Positions 9,501 through 18,013 are shown, counted from the first letter of the stretch. The stretch: DNA of 64,000 nt from Parabacteroides goldsteinii DSM 19448 = WAL 12034 (GCF_000969835.1 NZ_KQ033912.1:1873920-1937919), one strand, 5' to 3'. The notes: generated from the sequence alone by a model not told the origin. Numbers and translations are program-made.

Positions 9501-10037
9501 ATTGGAAATACAACTCCACGTTACAATTTCGGTCTAACCTTGAACGCTGCCTATAAAGGATTTGACATAAGTCTGTTCTTTCAGGGAACGATGAAAAGAG
9601 ATGTATGGTTGACCGGACTCTATTTCTGGAGAGCTGACAATGGGTACTGGCAATCAACAGCATTGAAAGAAACACAAGATTATTTCCGTGCTGCGGATAC
9701 GGATAGCTATTTTGGCCCGAATGTCAACGGCTATCTTCCACGCCCACTTTTAAGCGGAGATAAAAAAAACAAAGAAATCAGTACCCAGTATTTACAAAAC
9801 GCGGCCTATATCCGTTTGAAAAATATGCAAATCGGATACACACTTCCACTTCAGGTTATAAACAAAATTAAAGTAAGTAATCTGAGAATCTTCTTATCTG
9901 CCGATAATATATTCACGATCAGCGGACTAAAAGCTGATGCCTACGATCCGGAAGTATTGGACGGATACGCTGCCGGTTCAGGAAAAGCGTCTCCGTTGAA
10001 AACTACGATCTCATGTGGATTAAGTGTTACACTATAA
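6507..10037 (+). CDS. SusC-like TonB-dependent receptor with N-terminal STN signalling domain
   Basis: 1176 residues. After a signal peptide (FLAFVLIFSLHAVNSNSQ) comes a secretin/TonB N-terminal domain (VTVQATNTSLKEVLNTIEKQ through SYIVVSTV, about residues 50-125). Next is a carboxypeptidase-regulatory-like beta-sandwich (GTVTDASGEPIIGANVVEKG, about 135-215), then the plug (DEVVVVAFGTQKKSNLTAAV, IYGSRAAFGVILITTKKG) and a beta-barrel to the C terminus. The STN domain is the part that passes an occupancy signal through TonB to a FecR anti-sigma, encoded 132 bp upstream. The SusD partner starts 27 bp downstream. A barrel segment NTTPRYNFGLTLNAAYKGFDISLFFQG resembles the fragment at the left window edge, but the pair probably serves a different glycan. 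Confidence 0.96.
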   Translation: MNKVSLSGPYYLKKSRHKHFFRIMRITSFLAFVLIFSLHAVNSNSQNARVTVQATNTSLKEVLNTIEKQTDYLFVYNINVNTSQNVGVNAVNQPVNQVLDNLFKEIGLSYVKEGSYIVVSTVAEKASVNQQKKLVEGTVTDASGEPIIGANVVEKGTTNGTITDLNGKFSLEITPGALLQVSYIGYNTKDITVSSNQSILAINLSEDTQAIDEVVVVAFGTQKKSNLTAAVATVDSKALANRPVANVSQALQGISPGLNIIASDKGGALNEAPSINIRGTGSIGEGSKSSPLILIDGIEGDMNLINTQDIESISVLKDAGASAIYGSRAAFGVILITTKKGEEGKTTVNYNNNLRWSTPTKLPSFLNGYEFNTYFNEAAANAGLGAQYTSDVMEKTRQFIAGEIDYATEYDSNGIWKKNLDSWGNTEWFGVYYKDWSFSQEHNISISGGGNKVNYYISGNFQNLGSDQNFGNEDYKRYAFNAKINAKPFEWLDINANVKFSRKDYQAPSYQMNQVYYHSMPRRRPSNPVYTPDGIFNKESQLNEMDHGGMYFEDLDVLYQQLQLVVKPLKDWQIIAEANYRIDRTEKHTDVQLIMEKKEDGSYFAMARDDGYGGRSFVKEEALRTNYFNPNVYTQYSKELENGHSFTVMAGFQAELNQYKRIYAQRDGIISPEIPSLGNTTSSTAYEMGSDLNEWATVGFFGRLNYSYKGRYLAEVNYRYDGSSRFNREQRWNSFPSVSVAWNLAHESFMTENQDWVNTLKIRGSYGNLGNQATEEIYPFYSSMILGMGTGSWLLNNQKPNKAEPAKPISPLLTWETVTSYDLGLDLGMLNNRLTGTFDYFWRTTNDMVAPGEELPNTAGVTPPYTNNAKMRTTGWELSLNWRDVLNSGFSYGATLVLSDNRSKILKYPNTTKTIFDSDNKVRYYENAMLGDIWGYETIDLARTEEQMKNHLASLPNGGQDALGSNWAAGDVMYADLNGDGKIDGGKGVVGDSGDKKIIGNTTPRYNFGLTLNAAYKGFDISLFFQGTMKRDVWLTGLYFWRADNGYWQSTALKETQDYFRAADTDSYFGPNVNGYLPRPLLSGDKKNKEISTQYLQNAAYIRLKNMQIGYTLPLQVINKIKVSNLRIFLSADNIFTISGLKADAYDPEVLDGYAAGSGKASPLKTTISCGLSVTL

Positions 10038-10064
10038 TTACAGATACTTTAATATAGAATCAAT

Positions 10065-12086
10065 ATGAAAAAAGTCTATTATATATTAGCAACGGCTCTT
10101 TCTCTCATATCATGCAACGATTTTCTCGATCGTGAGCCTCTCGATAAGATCACTCCTGAAGTCTATTTCTCAACTTCAGAACAATTGGGGACTTATGCAA
10201 TTACCTGTTATGCCTATAAGTTAAATAACAATTATACTTTCAATTCTAATAACAAAGATGGTTATGGGCTGGGAGTTTTCAAATTGGATAATAATACCGA
10301 TGTACAGGTTGCCACGGAAGGTGATCAAGATAGATGGGTTCCGGGTATTCTTAAAGTAAGCGATGGTGACGGCGAATGGGAATTCGCAGAAATATACAAC
10401 ATAAATTATTTCTTTGACCATGCAATGCCCAAATACCAAGCAGATCAAATATCCGGAAGCAGAACGGATATAAAACACTATATCGGAGAAATGTATATGT
10501 TAAGAGCCAGGGCATATTTTGAAAAACTTAAAAAATTTGGCGATTTCCCCATCATTAAAACCAACATAAACATTGCAGATAAAGAAGCATTGGTGAAAGC
10601 AAACGAACGCCGTCCGATGAATGAGGTCGGACGCTTTATCCTGAATGATCTGGATTCAGCTATCATACTAATGTCATCTCCCGCTTCCGACGATATAAAA
10701 CGTAACCGATTGACCAAAGATGCAGCATTACTTTTCAAATCGCGTGCCGCTTTGTATATAGGGTCATGGCTGAAAAATTTCAAAGGAACTGCTTTTGTTC
10801 CAGGAGGAAACGGCTGGCCGGGAGTATCAAAAGACTATAACTCAAATTTCAGTATCGATATAGATAACGAAATAAATTTCTTCCTCACAGAATGTATGGA
10901 AGCATCCAAAGAGATAGCCGATCGTATTCCATTAACCGAAAATACGCAAACAGATTATTCGTTTAGTAATAATCCATATGTACAAATGTACACAGATAAA
11001 GATTTATCAGTGTATCCGGAAGTTCTGTTTTGGAGTGCTACCAACTTAATCGGCGGAGGGCTGGGATATGGATTTGCTCATAGCAAAGGCGGATCAGGAA
11101 GTGGATATACCAAAGGTTATATCAATAGCTTCCTGATGAAGGATGGAATGCCTACCTATGCTTCTTCCTTATATGCCGGAGATGAAAATCTGAAAAATGT
11201 CAAACAAAACAGAGATAACCGGTTAGTTCAATTCCTCAAAATCAAGGATGAAGAACTTTCCATAAAATCGGATGGAAGCAAGGCCTTATTACCAGCTCCA
11301 ATGATCCTGACAACCGCAGAGTATAAATCAGTAACAGGATATGACATAAAGAAAGGTCTGACAATGTCTGTCGACGATAAGACAGGTCCGGTACAGGAAT
11401 CTGGTGTCATCGAATATAGGGCGGCAGAAGCATATCTGAATTATATCGAGGCTTCCTACATAAAAAATGGAAACGTAGACGGAACAGCAGAAAAATACTG
11501 GAAAGCACTCCGGGAACGTGCAGGAATTGATACAGATTTCCGCAAAACAATCCAGGTTACAGATATGGGAAAAGAATCTCACCTGCTCTCTGCATATACT
11601 GCCGGTCAGCTAATAGATGCCACCATGTATAATATCCGTAGAGAAAGGGCATGTGAACTGATGTCAGAAGGTTTCAGATGGGATGACCTGAGAAGATGGC
11701 GATCAATGGATCAACTGATCAACCAGAAATATATCGTAGAAGGATTTAAATTATGGGGAGAAATGCAAAATTGGTATGTAGACGAATCCGGACAGTCATT
11801 ATTAAAATATACTGGCGGAGATGGTAGTTCTAAAGAGGCCAATGTATCGAGTCCGGCAAACAGTAATTATTTAAGACCCTATCAGATTGTAAAAGAGAAT
11901 AACAATTTGTATAATGGTTACGGCTGGATGGCAGCCTATTATCTATCTCCCATCGGAATGAGCCAGTTCAACATAACATCTTCTGGTAATAGTGGAAATA
12001 TAGACTATACCATCTCACCATTATACCAAAACCCCGGATGGCCGACAGAAGCCGGCGCATCTGCTGAAGCGGTAAATGGTTTCTAA
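10065..12086 (+). CDS. SusD/RagB-family lipoprotein
   Basis: 673 residues, long for the family. Lipobox LISC puts the lipidated cysteine at residue 17, followed by the classic NDFLDREPLDKITPEVYF. The N-terminal domain contains YMLRARAYFEKLKKFGDFP; the C-terminal RagB/SusD part contains RAAEAYLNYIEASYI and NIRRERACELMSEGFRWDDLRRWR, with the closing YQNPGWP motif. It is the surface glycan-binding partner of the STN-SusC upstream. No glycoside hydrolase, sulfatase or peptidase follows in this cassette, so the substrate cannot be inferred; such orphan pairs often act on material degraded by enzymes encoded elsewhere. Confidence 0.95.
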   Translation: MKKVYYILATALSLISCNDFLDREPLDKITPEVYFSTSEQLGTYAITCYAYKLNNNYTFNSNNKDGYGLGVFKLDNNTDVQVATEGDQDRWVPGILKVSDGDGEWEFAEIYNINYFFDHAMPKYQADQISGSRTDIKHYIGEMYMLRARAYFEKLKKFGDFPIIKTNINIADKEALVKANERRPMNEVGRFILNDLDSAIILMSSPASDDIKRNRLTKDAALLFKSRAALYIGSWLKNFKGTAFVPGGNGWPGVSKDYNSNFSIDIDNEINFFLTECMEASKEIADRIPLTENTQTDYSFSNNPYVQMYTDKDLSVYPEVLFWSATNLIGGGLGYGFAHSKGGSGSGYTKGYINSFLMKDGMPTYASSLYAGDENLKNVKQNRDNRLVQFLKIKDEELSIKSDGSKALLPAPMILTTAEYKSVTGYDIKKGLTMSVDDKTGPVQESGVIEYRAAEAYLNYIEASYIKNGNVDGTAEKYWKALRERAGIDTDFRKTIQVTDMGKESHLLSAYTAGQLIDATMYNIRRERACELMSEGFRWDDLRRWRSMDQLINQKYIVEGFKLWGEMQNWYVDESGQSLLKYTGGDGSSKEANVSSPANSNYLRPYQIVKENNNLYNGYGWMAAYYLSPIGMSQFNITSSGNSGNIDYTISPLYQNPGWPTEAGASAEAVNGF

Positions 12087-12102
12087 AACATTTTGATCAA
12101 AC

Positions 12103-12151
12103 GCAGAATTCTAGACTAAATCTTTTTATAAGAAACAATTTAGAATTCTGC
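12103..12151. terminator. Probable bidirectional terminator hairpin
   Basis: Perfect 11-bp arms GCAGAATTCTA (12103-12113) and TAGAATTCTGC (12141-12151) lie 17 bp after the SusD stop codon. A second-level AAAT/ATTT pairing is possible with a 5-nt bulge. The T stretch after it is short (ATTTTC). Confidence 0.6.
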
Positions 12152-12290
12152 ATTTTCAACAAAATTCAAAATATGTAAATTAATCTACACTAGAACCTAA
12201 AATCATAAAAGGAGCAAAATATCATTATATCGTATCTCTTGTTTTATGATATAGCTTTACTTGCATTTCTGTAGTAACATTATAAAAAAT

Positions 12291-13013
12291 TCACTCAATA
12301 CTTCTGATCATAGTATGTTTTATTTCACTAGTTGGAATCAATTCTACTTGATCAGACTTCGAATTTCTTAGTATTACATATTTTGCTCCCCAAAAAACAA
12401 TCTGTAAATCGCCACTCACCTTAAACAACTTATTATCATGCATTTCTATTATCACCGTAGAAGATTGTTTATTTTCCTTTTGAATACTAGCCCTTAAAAT
12501 AAAATCATAGAACAAATGTAAAGAACACACAAATATACCAAATAATATTACACAATTTCTTAAGCTAAGAATATTTGAGAACTTAAATATTAACACTGCA
12601 AATACGAGTATTATAAGATATATACCTTGTGATAAAAAAAACAATATACCTATCACTAGGAGTAATATAATACCAATAAGACACCAACTTTTTAAGGTAA
12701 AAAGGTTTATATATTTACCCAATATGTCTTTTATCTTTTCTTTCTTTTGATCATAAACCTGATTTATAAAGTACGACAATACAAGCAAAGAAGCGATTAA
12801 TAGAAACATAGACAGAAAAGCTGCTTCATTGACAGATGCCATCGGAAATAGAACATCTTCTATTGATAATATACTATAAGCATCTATATCATAACTTCTC
12901 AAAATTCGAGATATTACAAAAAAAGAGAAGTAATAATTTAACATTACCAACATAGACAGAAATGCAGGTATCGCAACAAAATAATCAATTGAAGTTTCTT
13001 TCTTTGTTTCCAT
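12291..13013 (-). CDS. Unidentified multi-pass membrane protein
   Basis: 240 residues from METKKETSIDYF at 13013; an in-frame ATG at 13046 would add 11. I do not recognise the family. There are about five hydrophobic segments: residues near 14-35, a long one around AAFLSMFLLIASLLVLSYFI, WCLIGIILLLVIGILFF, IYLIILVFAVLIF and CVILFGIFVCSLHLF. A C-terminal soluble beta-rich part of about 60 residues follows (SSTVIIEMHDNKLFKVSG to the end). The gene is AT-rich compared with its core neighbours, stands alone, and is convergent with the SusD gene. It could be an acquired or accessory gene; no function is proposed. Confidence 0.7.
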   Translation of the reverse strand: METKKETSIDYFVAIPAFLSMLVMLNYYFSFFVISRILRSYDIDAYSILSIEDVLFPMASVNEAAFLSMFLLIASLLVLSYFINQVYDQKKEKIKDILGKYINLFTLKSWCLIGIILLLVIGILFFLSQGIYLIILVFAVLIFKFSNILSLRNCVILFGIFVCSLHLFYDFILRASIQKENKQSSTVIIEMHDNKLFKVSGDLQIVFWGAKYVILRNSKSDQVELIPTSEIKHTMIRSIE

Positions 13014-13137
13014 ATAACTTTTTATATTTAATACTAGTAAAATCAAATTCTAAGAAAAATATAGGTTAGGGTCTAAAATCAATTTTTTCAAAGCATATTA
13101 TTCAACAATTATTAAGTCGCAAAATATCACAAGGTAT

Positions 13138-13172
13138 AAAAAAAGCAATTGCAAATTATGCAATTGCTTTTT
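13138..13172 (-). terminator. Terminator downstream of the tRNA
   Basis: Arms AAAAAGCAATTGCA (13140-13153) and TGCAATTGCTTTTT (13159-13172) form a 14-bp stem with a 5-nt loop. Read on the reverse strand, as the tRNA is transcribed, the stem ends in a run of T residues, a typical intrinsic terminator 5 bp past the tRNA. Confidence 0.9.
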
Positions 13173-13177
13173 CAACG

Positions 13178-13251
13178 TGGTCCCACTTGGGCTTGAACCA
13201 AGGACTCCCTGATTATGAGTCAGGTGCTCTAACCAACTGAGCTATAGGACC
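13178..13251 (-). tRNA. tRNA with CAU anticodon (tRNA-Met, elongator type most likely)
   Basis: On the reverse strand a 74-nt cloverleaf starts GGTCCTATAGCTCAG. It has a D-loop with TTGGTTAGAGC, anticodon stem CCTGA/TCAGG enclosing loop CTCATAA (anticodon CAT), a T-arm with GGTTCAAGCCC, and acceptor TGGGACC plus discriminator A. No CCA is encoded. The CAU anticodon fits elongator Met or the lysidine-modified Ile2 species. An initiator is unlikely because the first acceptor pair is G-C and the anticodon stem lacks the three G-C pairs. It lies 80 bp beyond the prfB stop codon. Confidence 0.93.
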
Positions 13252-13331
13252 GGTGTTTCAGAGGCTTGCTCTGAAATCGGGTGCAATATTACGACTTTTA
13301 ATCGGATTCTGCAAGTATTCTTGTAAAAACT

Positions 13332-14457
13332 TTACTTTTCAGCTGCTTCCTCACCGCCAAATTCCATCAGGTAAGCCTTGATAAATTCATCGATCTTGCC
13401 GTCCATGACACCATTTACGTCGGAAGTCTGATAGTTTGTACGATGGTCTTTGACGCGACGGTCATCGAAAACATAACTGCGGATCTGTGATCCCCACTCG
13501 ATTTTCTTCTTACCTGCTTCGATCTTTGCCTGTTCTGCCAAACGATGTTTCAATTCCTTATCGTACAGGATAGAACGCAACTGGCGCATCGCATTTTCAC
13601 GGTTCTTCGGCTGGTCGCGCGTTTCAGTGTTTTCAATCAGAATCTCTTCCTCCTCACCTGTGTAAGGATCTTTGAATTGGTAACGCAAGCGTACTCCTGA
13701 TTCTACCTTGTTCACATTCTGCCCACCGGCACCGCCTGAACGGAAAGTATCCCATGAAATAGCCGCTGTTTCAATCTTGACCTCGATCGTGTCATCAACC
13801 AGCGGAGTAACAAATACAGATGCAAAAGATGTCATTCGTTTTCCCTGTGCATTGTAGGGAGAAACACGAACCAGACGATGCACGCCATTCTCACTTTTCA
13901 GATACCCGAAAGCATAATCGCCTTCAATATTGATCGTGACAGTCTTAATACCCGCCTCATCACCTTCCTGTAAGTTCGCAATGGATACTTTATAATTATG
14001 GGATTCCGCATAACGCAAATACATACGCATCAGCATGGAAGCCCAGTCCTGACTTTCCGTACCACCGGCACCGGAATTGATCTTGAGTACACAACTCATC
14101 TGGTCTGCCTCGTCACGAAGCATATTCCGGAACTCCAGATTCTCTACCAACTCCAAAGCCTTGGCATAAGCCGCATCGACTTCATCTTCGGTGATAATCT
14201 CTTCTTTTACATATTCATAAGCCAACTGCAACTCCTCTGCTGCTGCATTTACCTCGTTGTAAAGTTCGATCCACTTCTTCAGTTCTCTTACTTTCTTCAT
14301 CTGAGCCTCTGCCCGTTTGGCATCTTCCCAGAAACCGGGGTCCTGTGTACGCAGTTCTTCTTCTTCTAACTGGATGGTCTTACCATCTATGTCAAAGATA
14401 CCCCCTCAGCGCGTTCTCGCGCTCCAACACATTCTGTAGTTGGTCTGATGTTATCAT
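13332..14457 (-). CDS. prfB: Peptide chain release factor 2, expressed by programmed +1 frameshift
   Basis: Translation starts at ATG 14457 (MITSDQLQNVLERENALRGYL) and meets an in-frame TGA at codon 22. After a +1 slip at CTT the frame continues DIDGKTIQLEEEELRTQDPGFW to the stop at 13332, giving 374 residues, normal for RF2. The catalytic GGQ loop (SGGAGGQNVNKVESGVRL) is intact. The stop-codon recognition tripeptide reads SPY (RVSPYNAQGKR) where E. coli has SPF. RF2 releases peptides at UGA and UAA, and the UGA in its own message makes frameshifting sense RF2 shortage. A TATCTTTG promoter box lies in the gap to the acyl-CoA synthetase gene. Confidence 0.97.
14391..14406 (-). promoter_or_regulatory. 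prfB: prfB +1 programmed frameshift site
   Basis: Reverse strand reads AGG GGG TAT CTT TGA C. The internal Shine-Dalgarno-like AGGGGG lies three bases before the slippery CTT, followed by the TGA stop (14392-14394) and C. This is the autoregulatory element known from most bacterial prfB genes. The codon-22 position and the continuous RF2 homology in the +1 frame confirm it. Confidence 0.95.
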
Positions 14458-14484
14458 AATCTTCTTCTTATTTTAAATTTTGTG

Positions 14485-14492
14485 CAAAGATA
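14485..14492 (-). promoter_or_regulatory. Candidate -7 box (TATCTTTG) for prfB
   Basis: Exact TAnnTTTG match on the reverse strand, 28 bp before the prfB ATG and inside the 52-bp gap after the acyl-CoA synthetase stop codon. No clear TTG -33 element. Confidence 0.55.
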
Positions 14493-14509
14493 GGAAATTA
14501 ATTGTCAGT

Positions 14510-16318
14510 TTACTCTGCATACATCGCTTCAATCTCATTCGCATATTTTTGCAAAACAACCGGACGACGTAATTTCAATGTATCCGTTAACTCACGCCCC
14601 TCCATCGTAAAAGGCTGGGGAAGAAGAGTGAACCGTTTGATCTTCTCGTAAGAAGCCATATTTTTCTGATGTTCCTCTATATGCGACTCTATCAGGCGGA
14701 TGATTTCATTACTGGCCAAAAGTTCTTCACGACTACTATACGCGATACCCTTCTTTTCCGCATATTCTTCCAGCAAAGCATAAGCCGGCACGATCAGAGC
14801 ACTGACAAATTTACGCTGGTCGCCGATAACAGCAATCTGTTCGATATACTTATCGCTCCCCATCTCTATTTCTATTGCTTGCGGAGCTATATATTTACCA
14901 TTTGAGGTCTTATAAAGGTCCTTGATGCGTTCCGTAAAGAACAAAATGTTTCCTTCCATACGTCCGGCATCCCCGGTACGGAAAAAGCCGTCTTCAGTAA
15001 ATGACCGCGCATTTTCTTCCGGTTTATTATAATAACCTGTAGTAACTGTTTTACCTTTGACAAGAATTTCTCCGTTACTCTCGTCTATTTTAACTTCTAC
15101 TCCCGGCATTATTTCACCGATCGAACCGAATTGAAAACCTATTTCCGGATAGAAACAAACTGTCGCCGTCGTTTCACTCAATCCGTACCCATAGACAATA
15201 GGAATATTAACGGACTGAAGGAATTCATTCACCGTATCGGATAGCGGAGCCCCTGCAACCGGAAATAAACGTCCTCTTTCAATACCCAGCACTTTTTTCA
15301 GTAGGGTAAAGACAGTCTTATCATAAAACTTAAATTTGGTTTTCAGGCAGAAAGGGGCTTCGATACCTTTATTCTTATATTCCAGATTATACAGACGTCC
15401 AGTCTCTATCGCATCCATAAAAATCTTCTTCATGAAAGGTGCCGAGGAATTGATTTTCTCATGTACTCCCACATATACTTTTTCCCAGAAACGCGGCACA
15501 TTACACATCAGCGTCGGATGAACTTCCGGCAATGTTTTCTGGATCATCTTCGGATCCTGGTTAATCGCAATCTTCACCCCTTTATGCAGACAATAGCAAG
15601 TCCATGCCTTCTCAAAGATATGAGTCAGCGGAAGGAAACACATAGATGTATCCTTGTCATTAACCATCGGCAAGCGGATATCATGGATACGCATCGCTTC
15701 CAGGTAATTAAAATGATGAAGAACGACCCCCTTTGATTCACCGGTCGTGCCCGAAGTATACATAATAGTAGCCACATCATCAGCACTAGCCTCATTCATA
15801 CGGATCTTTACAGTAGTCTCGGCATGTGCATTGTCGCCCAGACGCAGAAAGTCATCAAAATAAATAGAAGTCTTATCTTCCGGATTCAACTTAACGGCCG
15901 GATCAAAAATAATCAGACGTTTTAAGACGGCAGATTCTTTTTGTACCTTAAAGGCATTATTATATTGCAACTGTTCACCCACAAATAGCGTATGTATCTC
16001 CGCATCATTAATAATATATTCTATCTGAGCAGGAGAGTTAGTTGCATACATCGGGATAGAAATCACCCGGTTTCCGTATGCACCGAAATCTGTGAATAAA
16101 CATTGCGGCATATTTTGAGAATAGATACCGATCTTTTCCTGTACTTCTATCCCAAACTCAGCCATAGCCTTTGCTGTAAGCATTACTTTCTCTGAGAATT
16201 CTCTCCATGAGATCTTTAACCATTTCCCGCTTTCATTATCACGGTATTTTAAAGCTGTACGTGAACCATACTTTTCAGCCTGTCTGTGAATTAACTCGGC
16301 ATAGTGGTAATAAACCAT
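14510..16318 (-). CDS. AMP-dependent long-chain acyl-CoA synthetase
   Basis: 602 residues. The adenylation (ANL) fold is shown by the P-loop motif IMYTSGTTGESKGVVLHH, VYGYGLSETTA, the FRTGDAGRMEG motif A8 region and KDLYKTSNGKYIAPQAIE near the C terminus. The overall organisation matches the FadD15/FAA1-like long-chain branch (tolerating LFFTERIKDLYK) rather than acetyl-CoA synthetase. The protein activates fatty acids to acyl-CoA using ATP and CoA at the inner face of the membrane. There is no signal peptide. It is transcribed from its own promoter (TTG-N19-TACTTTTG at 16344-16373) and lies 52 bp before prfB. A second, different acyl-CoA synthetase is encoded at 41272-42927. Confidence 0.93.
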   Translation of the reverse strand: MVYYHYAELIHRQAEKYGSRTALKYRDNESGKWLKISWREFSEKVMLTAKAMAEFGIEVQEKIGIYSQNMPQCLFTDFGAYGNRVISIPMYATNSPAQIEYIINDAEIHTLFVGEQLQYNNAFKVQKESAVLKRLIIFDPAVKLNPEDKTSIYFDDFLRLGDNAHAETTVKIRMNEASADDVATIMYTSGTTGESKGVVLHHFNYLEAMRIHDIRLPMVNDKDTSMCFLPLTHIFEKAWTCYCLHKGVKIAINQDPKMIQKTLPEVHPTLMCNVPRFWEKVYVGVHEKINSSAPFMKKIFMDAIETGRLYNLEYKNKGIEAPFCLKTKFKFYDKTVFTLLKKVLGIERGRLFPVAGAPLSDTVNEFLQSVNIPIVYGYGLSETTATVCFYPEIGFQFGSIGEIMPGVEVKIDESNGEILVKGKTVTTGYYNKPEENARSFTEDGFFRTGDAGRMEGNILFFTERIKDLYKTSNGKYIAPQAIEIEMGSDKYIEQIAVIGDQRKFVSALIVPAYALLEEYAEKKGIAYSSREELLASNEIIRLIESHIEEHQKNMASYEKIKRFTLLPQPFTMEGRELTDTLKLRRPVVLQKYANEIEAMYAE

Positions 16319-16343
16319 AATTCTTCTTTTTGAATTGATACAA

Positions 16344-16373
16344 CAAAAGTACGGGTTTCCTACTGAATAGCAA
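16344..16373 (-). promoter_or_regulatory. Bacteroidetes-type promoter for the acyl-CoA synthetase gene
   Basis: On the reverse strand a TTG (16371-16373) is followed after 19 bp by TACTTTTG (16344-16351), matching the -33/-7 consensus of the phylum, 25 bp before the ATG. Confidence 0.7.
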
Positions 16374-16483
16374 CACTTTCGCTCCTTTTTTTACACACAA
16401 TTGCACTTTTTGTGCAAAAATGGATTCAGAAATACAGGCAGACCGCCACCCGAAAGATGTTAAAATAGGATAATTACAGTAGC

Positions 16484-16519
16484 ATGTATTGCATAGTACA
16501 CAGGCAATACATATATTTG
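16484..16519 (+). promoter_or_regulatory. padR promoter overlapped by a PadR-type inverted repeat
   Basis: TTG (16489-16491), 20-bp spacer, TATATTTG (16512-16519) form a full Bacteroidetes promoter. An inverted repeat ATGTATTGC-N11-GCAATACAT (16484-16492 and 16504-16512) covers the -33 element and abuts the -7 box. PadR-family operators commonly carry ATGT/ACAT ends, so autorepression is likely. Confidence 0.7.
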
Positions 16520-16538
16520 CAGCATAAAACTATAAGCG

Positions 16539-16865
16539 ATGAATGCAGAGAACGTAAAATCACAGATGAGAAAGGGGACACTGGAATATTGTATCCTGTT
16601 GCTTCTCAAAAAAGAGCCGGCTTACACCTCTGACATTATTCAGAAGTTACAAGAAGCAAAATTGATTGTAGTAGAAGGTACTTTATATCCGCTCTTGACC
16701 CGTTTAAAGAACAGTGAACTGTTAAGTTATCAGTGGATAGAGTCTACGCAGGGACCGCCCCGTAAGTATTACCAACTCACTTCGAAAGGGGAAGAATTCC
16801 TCGGTGAACTGGAAAACTCCTGGCAGGAACTAAATGATACAATAAACCACATCAGAAACAATTAA
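16539..16865 (+). CDS. PadR-family transcriptional regulator
   Basis: 108 residues, a compact winged-helix PadR protein: MRKGTLEYCILLLLKKEPAYTSDIIQKL (helices 1-3), VVEGTLYPLLTRLKNSELLSY (recognition helix), then the wing GPPRKYYQLTSKGEEFLGEL and a C-terminal dimerisation helix (SWQELNDTINHI). Only 12 bp separate it from the PspC-domain gene, so the two are one operon, a pairing common in Bacteroidetes. The promoter carries a matching inverted repeat. PadR proteins are usually repressors relieved by small molecules or envelope stress; the inducer is unknown. Confidence 0.93.
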   Translation: MNAENVKSQMRKGTLEYCILLLLKKEPAYTSDIIQKLQEAKLIVVEGTLYPLLTRLKNSELLSYQWIESTQGPPRKYYQLTSKGEEFLGELENSWQELNDTINHIRNN

Positions 16866-16877
16866 AATTAGAAAACA

Positions 16878-17975
16878 ATGAAGAAGACACTTACAGTTAA
16901 TTTGGGAGGAACTGTTTTCCACATTGACGAAGATGCATACCAGTTACTGGATAAATATCTTTCTAATTTACGTATACATTTCCGTAAAGAAGAAGGTTCC
17001 GAGGAGATCATGAACGATTTCGAAATGCGTATTTCGGAGTTGTTCGGTGAACGGGTACGCCTGGGACATGAGGTGATCACGATCGAACATGTAGAAGAGG
17101 TGATCAACCGCATGGGTAAACCGGAAGAGATATTCGAGGAAGAGACTGAAGAAGAAAAAGAGAATGCTAAGAAACGGACTTATCAGGAACAGGTCATTAC
17201 CGGCAAGAAAAAGTTGATGCGTGACCCGGACAACCGGGTAATCGGTGGTGTAGCAGCCGGTATTGCAGCCTATATGGGATGGGACGCCACCGCTGTCAGA
17301 CTGGCAATGATTCTGCTGTTATTCATTCCGGTCGTACATTGGATGGCTATATTATATATTGTTTTATGGATGGTCATGCCGTTGGCCAGGACTGCCGCAG
17401 ACAGATTGATCATGAGAGGTAAAAGCGTAACGCTCGAAACCATCGGACAAACCGTTACTGATGGATTTGAAAAAGTCAGCAATAACGTAAACGATTATAT
17501 AAGTTCAGATAAACCAAGAAGTTTTTTTCAGAAAATAGCTGATCTATTTGTCACAGTATTCGGCTTCCTCTTAAAATTCGGAGCAGTCTTGGTAGGTATC
17601 ATTTTGCTCCCTCCTCTCTTACTGGTTGTATTTATACTGTTTGTTGTAACGGTAGCCCTAATTGGAGGAGGTGCAGGAATGCTATACCAGCTTTCTCCTT
17701 TCGGAATGGATCTCTACAGCGGAGTCCCTGTTTATATGGCGGTTTTAGGCTGTATCGGTATCATCTTACTGATCGGAATACCTGCAATAGCATTACTTTT
17801 TGCCATATTCGGTCAATTATTCAATTTGAAACCATTACCTAATCCGGCAAAATGGACACTACTGGTCATTTGGATACTAGCACTTATTGGAAGTATCATT
17901 TACTTTGTAAACTTGGGATTACCGGCACTTAGTCCGTACTTATGGCATAACTCTAACTTTTCAATACATATATAG
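16878..17975 (+). CDS. PspC-domain membrane protein
   Basis: 365 residues. The N-terminal 90 residues are soluble and acidic (MKKTLTVNLGGTVFHIDEDA to a run of Glu near residue 95). They are followed by the PspC domain (KKLMRDPDNRVIGGVAAGIAAYMGWD, then hydrophobic VRLAMILLLFIPVVHW and AILYIVLWMVMPLA, about residues 112-175) and four further membrane segments in the C-terminal half (FVTVFGFLLKFGAVLVGIIL, LLVVFILFVVTVALIGG, YMAVLGCIGIILLIGI, LLVIWILALIGSIIY). PspC proteins take part in sensing membrane stress. The partner PadR regulator upstream probably controls it. A hairpin terminator follows 38 bp after the stop codon. Confidence 0.9.
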   Translation: MKKTLTVNLGGTVFHIDEDAYQLLDKYLSNLRIHFRKEEGSEEIMNDFEMRISELFGERVRLGHEVITIEHVEEVINRMGKPEEIFEEETEEEKENAKKRTYQEQVITGKKKLMRDPDNRVIGGVAAGIAAYMGWDATAVRLAMILLLFIPVVHWMAILYIVLWMVMPLARTAADRLIMRGKSVTLETIGQTVTDGFEKVSNNVNDYISSDKPRSFFQKIADLFVTVFGFLLKFGAVLVGIILLPPLLLVVFILFVVTVALIGGGAGMLYQLSPFGMDLYSGVPVYMAVLGCIGIILLIGIPAIALLFAIFGQLFNLKPLPNPAKWTLLVIWILALIGSIIYFVNLGLPALSPYLWHNSNFSIHI

Positions 17976-18013
17976 GGAGATAAAAAGATTTGTTTATAAT
18001 TTGTGTGTTTAAA

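Noticed and set aside
13178-13251. Calling the tRNA initiator tRNA-fMet
   Set aside because: The first acceptor pair is G-C and the anticodon stem lacks the three consecutive G-C pairs typical of initiators.
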